A stretch of DNA of 7,499 nt from Pseudomonadota bacterium (GTDB lineage Bacteria > Pseudomonadota > Alphaproteobacteria > Sphingomonadales > Sphingomonadaceae). The notes under the pieces are model-generated. The model saw nothing but the letters and a program-made list of their open reading frames with translations. It searched no databases and was not told the origin of the DNA. Positions 6,679-7,499 of the stretch are shown in pieces. The number at the start of each line of letters is the position of its first letter. Position 1 is the stretch's first letter. Location of the stretch: contig JAEZBH010000529.1 in assembly GCA_023427285.1 (NCBI GenBank), positions 1 through 7,499 on the forward strand, in the 5' to 3' direction. A program made the position numbers and the translations under genes.

Positions 6679-6714
6679 ATGGGGCCGGAGGATATGCCCC
6701 TCCGGCCAGCCCAT
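6679..6714. terminator. Hairpin between the convergent hypothetical and CoA-transferase genes
   Basis: GGCCGGAGG (6683-6691) pairs perfectly with CCTCCGGCC (6699-6707) around a seven-base loop, and flanking ATGG (6679-6682) and CCAT (6711-6714) can extend the stem. It fills the 49-base gap between two converging genes. There is no T-tract on either strand, so it may end transcription bidirectionally or only protect mRNA 3' ends. Confidence 0.55.
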
Positions 6715-6718
6715 CTGC

Positions 6719-7499
6719 TCAGATCGCGTTGGCTGCCTTCAGAGCCGCCAGATCCTCATCCGTCAGCCCAAGGAGGCCCTTGTAGATCTCCTCGTTATGC
6801 TCACCGATCTGGGCGGGCGCCAGCGAGCGGATGCCGGAGGGCGTCTCTGACAGCTTGGGAAAGGCGTTCTGCATCTTGAACTTGCCCCAGCGCGGGCTGT
6901 CCACCTCCACCAAGGCCGCACGCGCTGCAAATTGCGGGTCTTCCAGCATGTCCTGAGCACGGTACATCCGGCCCGCCGGGATGCTGTGCTCGATCATCAG
7001 GCTTTCCACTTCCGCAACGGTCTTGGTCCGGGTCCAGTCCTCGATCAGCTGGTCGAGCTCGGTCTGGCGCTCGCCGCGGGCAACGTGGGTGGCATACCGC
7101 GCATCCTGCGCCAGCTCCGGCCGTCCCATCGCCGCGCACAGGCGGGCAAAGATGCCGTCCTGATTGGCTCCGATCAGATATTCCCCGTCCTTGCACTTAT
7201 AGACGTTGGAGGGCGCAATGCCCTCAAGGATCGAGCCGGTGCGCTGGCGCACGTGGCCTGCCAGCATATACTCGGGCACAAGGCTCTCCATGACCTGAAG
7301 CACCGCTTCATAGAGCGCGCTGTCAACGATCTGCCCGCGCCCGGTCCGCTCGCGGGCGTGAAGCGCCGCCAAGGCCCCCATGCAGGCGTAGGTGGCGGCC
7401 AGACTGTCACCGATCGAGACGCCCATGCGCGAGGGCGGACGATCCGGATCGCCAACGATGTAGCGCCAGCCGCCCATGGCCTCGCCGATGCCGCCGAAG
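6719..7499 (-). CDS. CaiB/BaiF (class III) CoA-transferase, C-terminal part (5' end outside window)
   Basis: The frame is open from the right edge and gives the last 259 residues of a protein family usually about 380-410 residues long. The fragment opens with [10 protein letters not shown], then [19 protein letters not shown], as in class III CoA-transferases. The Asp of GDS (codon 7408-7406) is in the position of the catalytic aspartate that forms the acyl-anhydride in formyl-CoA transferase. [23 protein letters not shown] follows, then the [26 protein letters not shown] substrate-domain segment and [20 protein letters not shown] near the end. The C-terminus [15 protein letters not shown] is typical. 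These enzymes move CoA between carboxylic acids, often using succinyl-CoA. The fragment cannot tell the acid. Near a LeuCD-type hydratase and a malate-type lyase it might act on itaconate, citramalate, mesaconate or a related diacid. The apparent ATG at 7477 is an internal methionine, not the start. Confidence 0.92.
   Translation of the reverse strand, partial: FGGIGEAMGGWRYIVGDPDRPPSRMGVSIGDSLAATYACMGALAALHARERTGRGQIVDSALYEAVLQVMESLVPEYMLAGHVRQRTGSILEGIAPSNVYKCKDGEYLIGANQDGIFARLCAAMGRPELAQDARYATHVARGERQTELDQLIEDWTRTKTVAEVESLMIEHSIPAGRMYRAQDMLEDPQFAARAALVEVDSPRWGKFKMQNAFPKLSETPSGIRSLAPAQIGEHNEEIYKGLLGLTDEDLAALKAANAI

Noticed and set aside
4990..6714. A very long minus-strand open frame running upstream of leuC, antisense to the lyase gene and the acidic protein
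   Set aside because: It is a by-product of high GC content. The plus-strand genes have clear motifs and ribosome sites, and LeuC homology starts at the ATG at 4989, so there is no real giant fusion.
1..7499. A search for mobile elements, CRISPR repeats, tRNA genes and a toxin-antitoxin or defence system
   Set aside because: I found no transposase, integrase, terminal repeats, spaced direct repeats, tRNA-like cloverleaf or defence-protein motif; the window is metabolic throughout.

Overview
This 7.5 kb stretch is GC-rich and densely coded, with little space between genes. Gene style and protein sequences suggest a proteobacterial chromosome, most likely an alphaproteobacterium; this is inferred from sequence feel, not from a marker gene. 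I see no rRNA, tRNA, CRISPR array, transposase or insertion sequence. The genes are catabolic: acid activation, C=C hydration, C-C cleavage, CoA transfer and flavin-dependent redox chemistry.

Layout. (1) Positions 1-2040, minus strand: a two-gene operon of an adenylate-forming acyl-CoA ligase and a KstD/fumarate-reductase-type flavoprotein. Their reading frames overlap by 11 bases, and the flavoprotein runs off the left edge. (2) Positions 2041-2215: a divergent control region with a cluster of inverted repeats, including two 14-base palindromes exactly 20 bases apart. (3) Positions 2216-2791, plus strand: a TetR-family regulator, the obvious candidate to bind those repeats. (4) Positions 2855-4989, minus strand: a LeuC/LeuD-type iron-sulfur hydratase pair. 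The leuC frame does not stop at the usual family C-terminus but reads 64 residues further, into leuD. (5) Positions 5197-6063, plus strand: an isocitrate lyase/PEP mutase superfamily lyase with the catalytic KKCGH motif, divergent from leuCD and closed by a strong intrinsic terminator. (6) Positions 6196-6669, plus strand: an acidic 157-residue protein I do not recognise. (7) Positions 6719-7499, minus strand: the C-terminal two thirds of a CaiB/BaiF (class III) CoA-transferase that runs off the right edge.

How they may work together. A LeuC/LeuD hydratase beside a KKCGH lyase matches the logic of the dimethylmaleate hydratase/2,3-dimethylmalate lyase pair of anaerobic nicotinate degradation: a substituted maleate is hydrated to a malate, which is cleaved to pyruvate plus a short acid. 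The CoA-transferase and the acyl-CoA ligase could activate the acid substrate or product. This is inference; the LeuCD pair could simply be the leucine biosynthetic isomerase. The most notable sequence observations are the leuC read-through, the operator cluster and the possible hydratase-lyase module.
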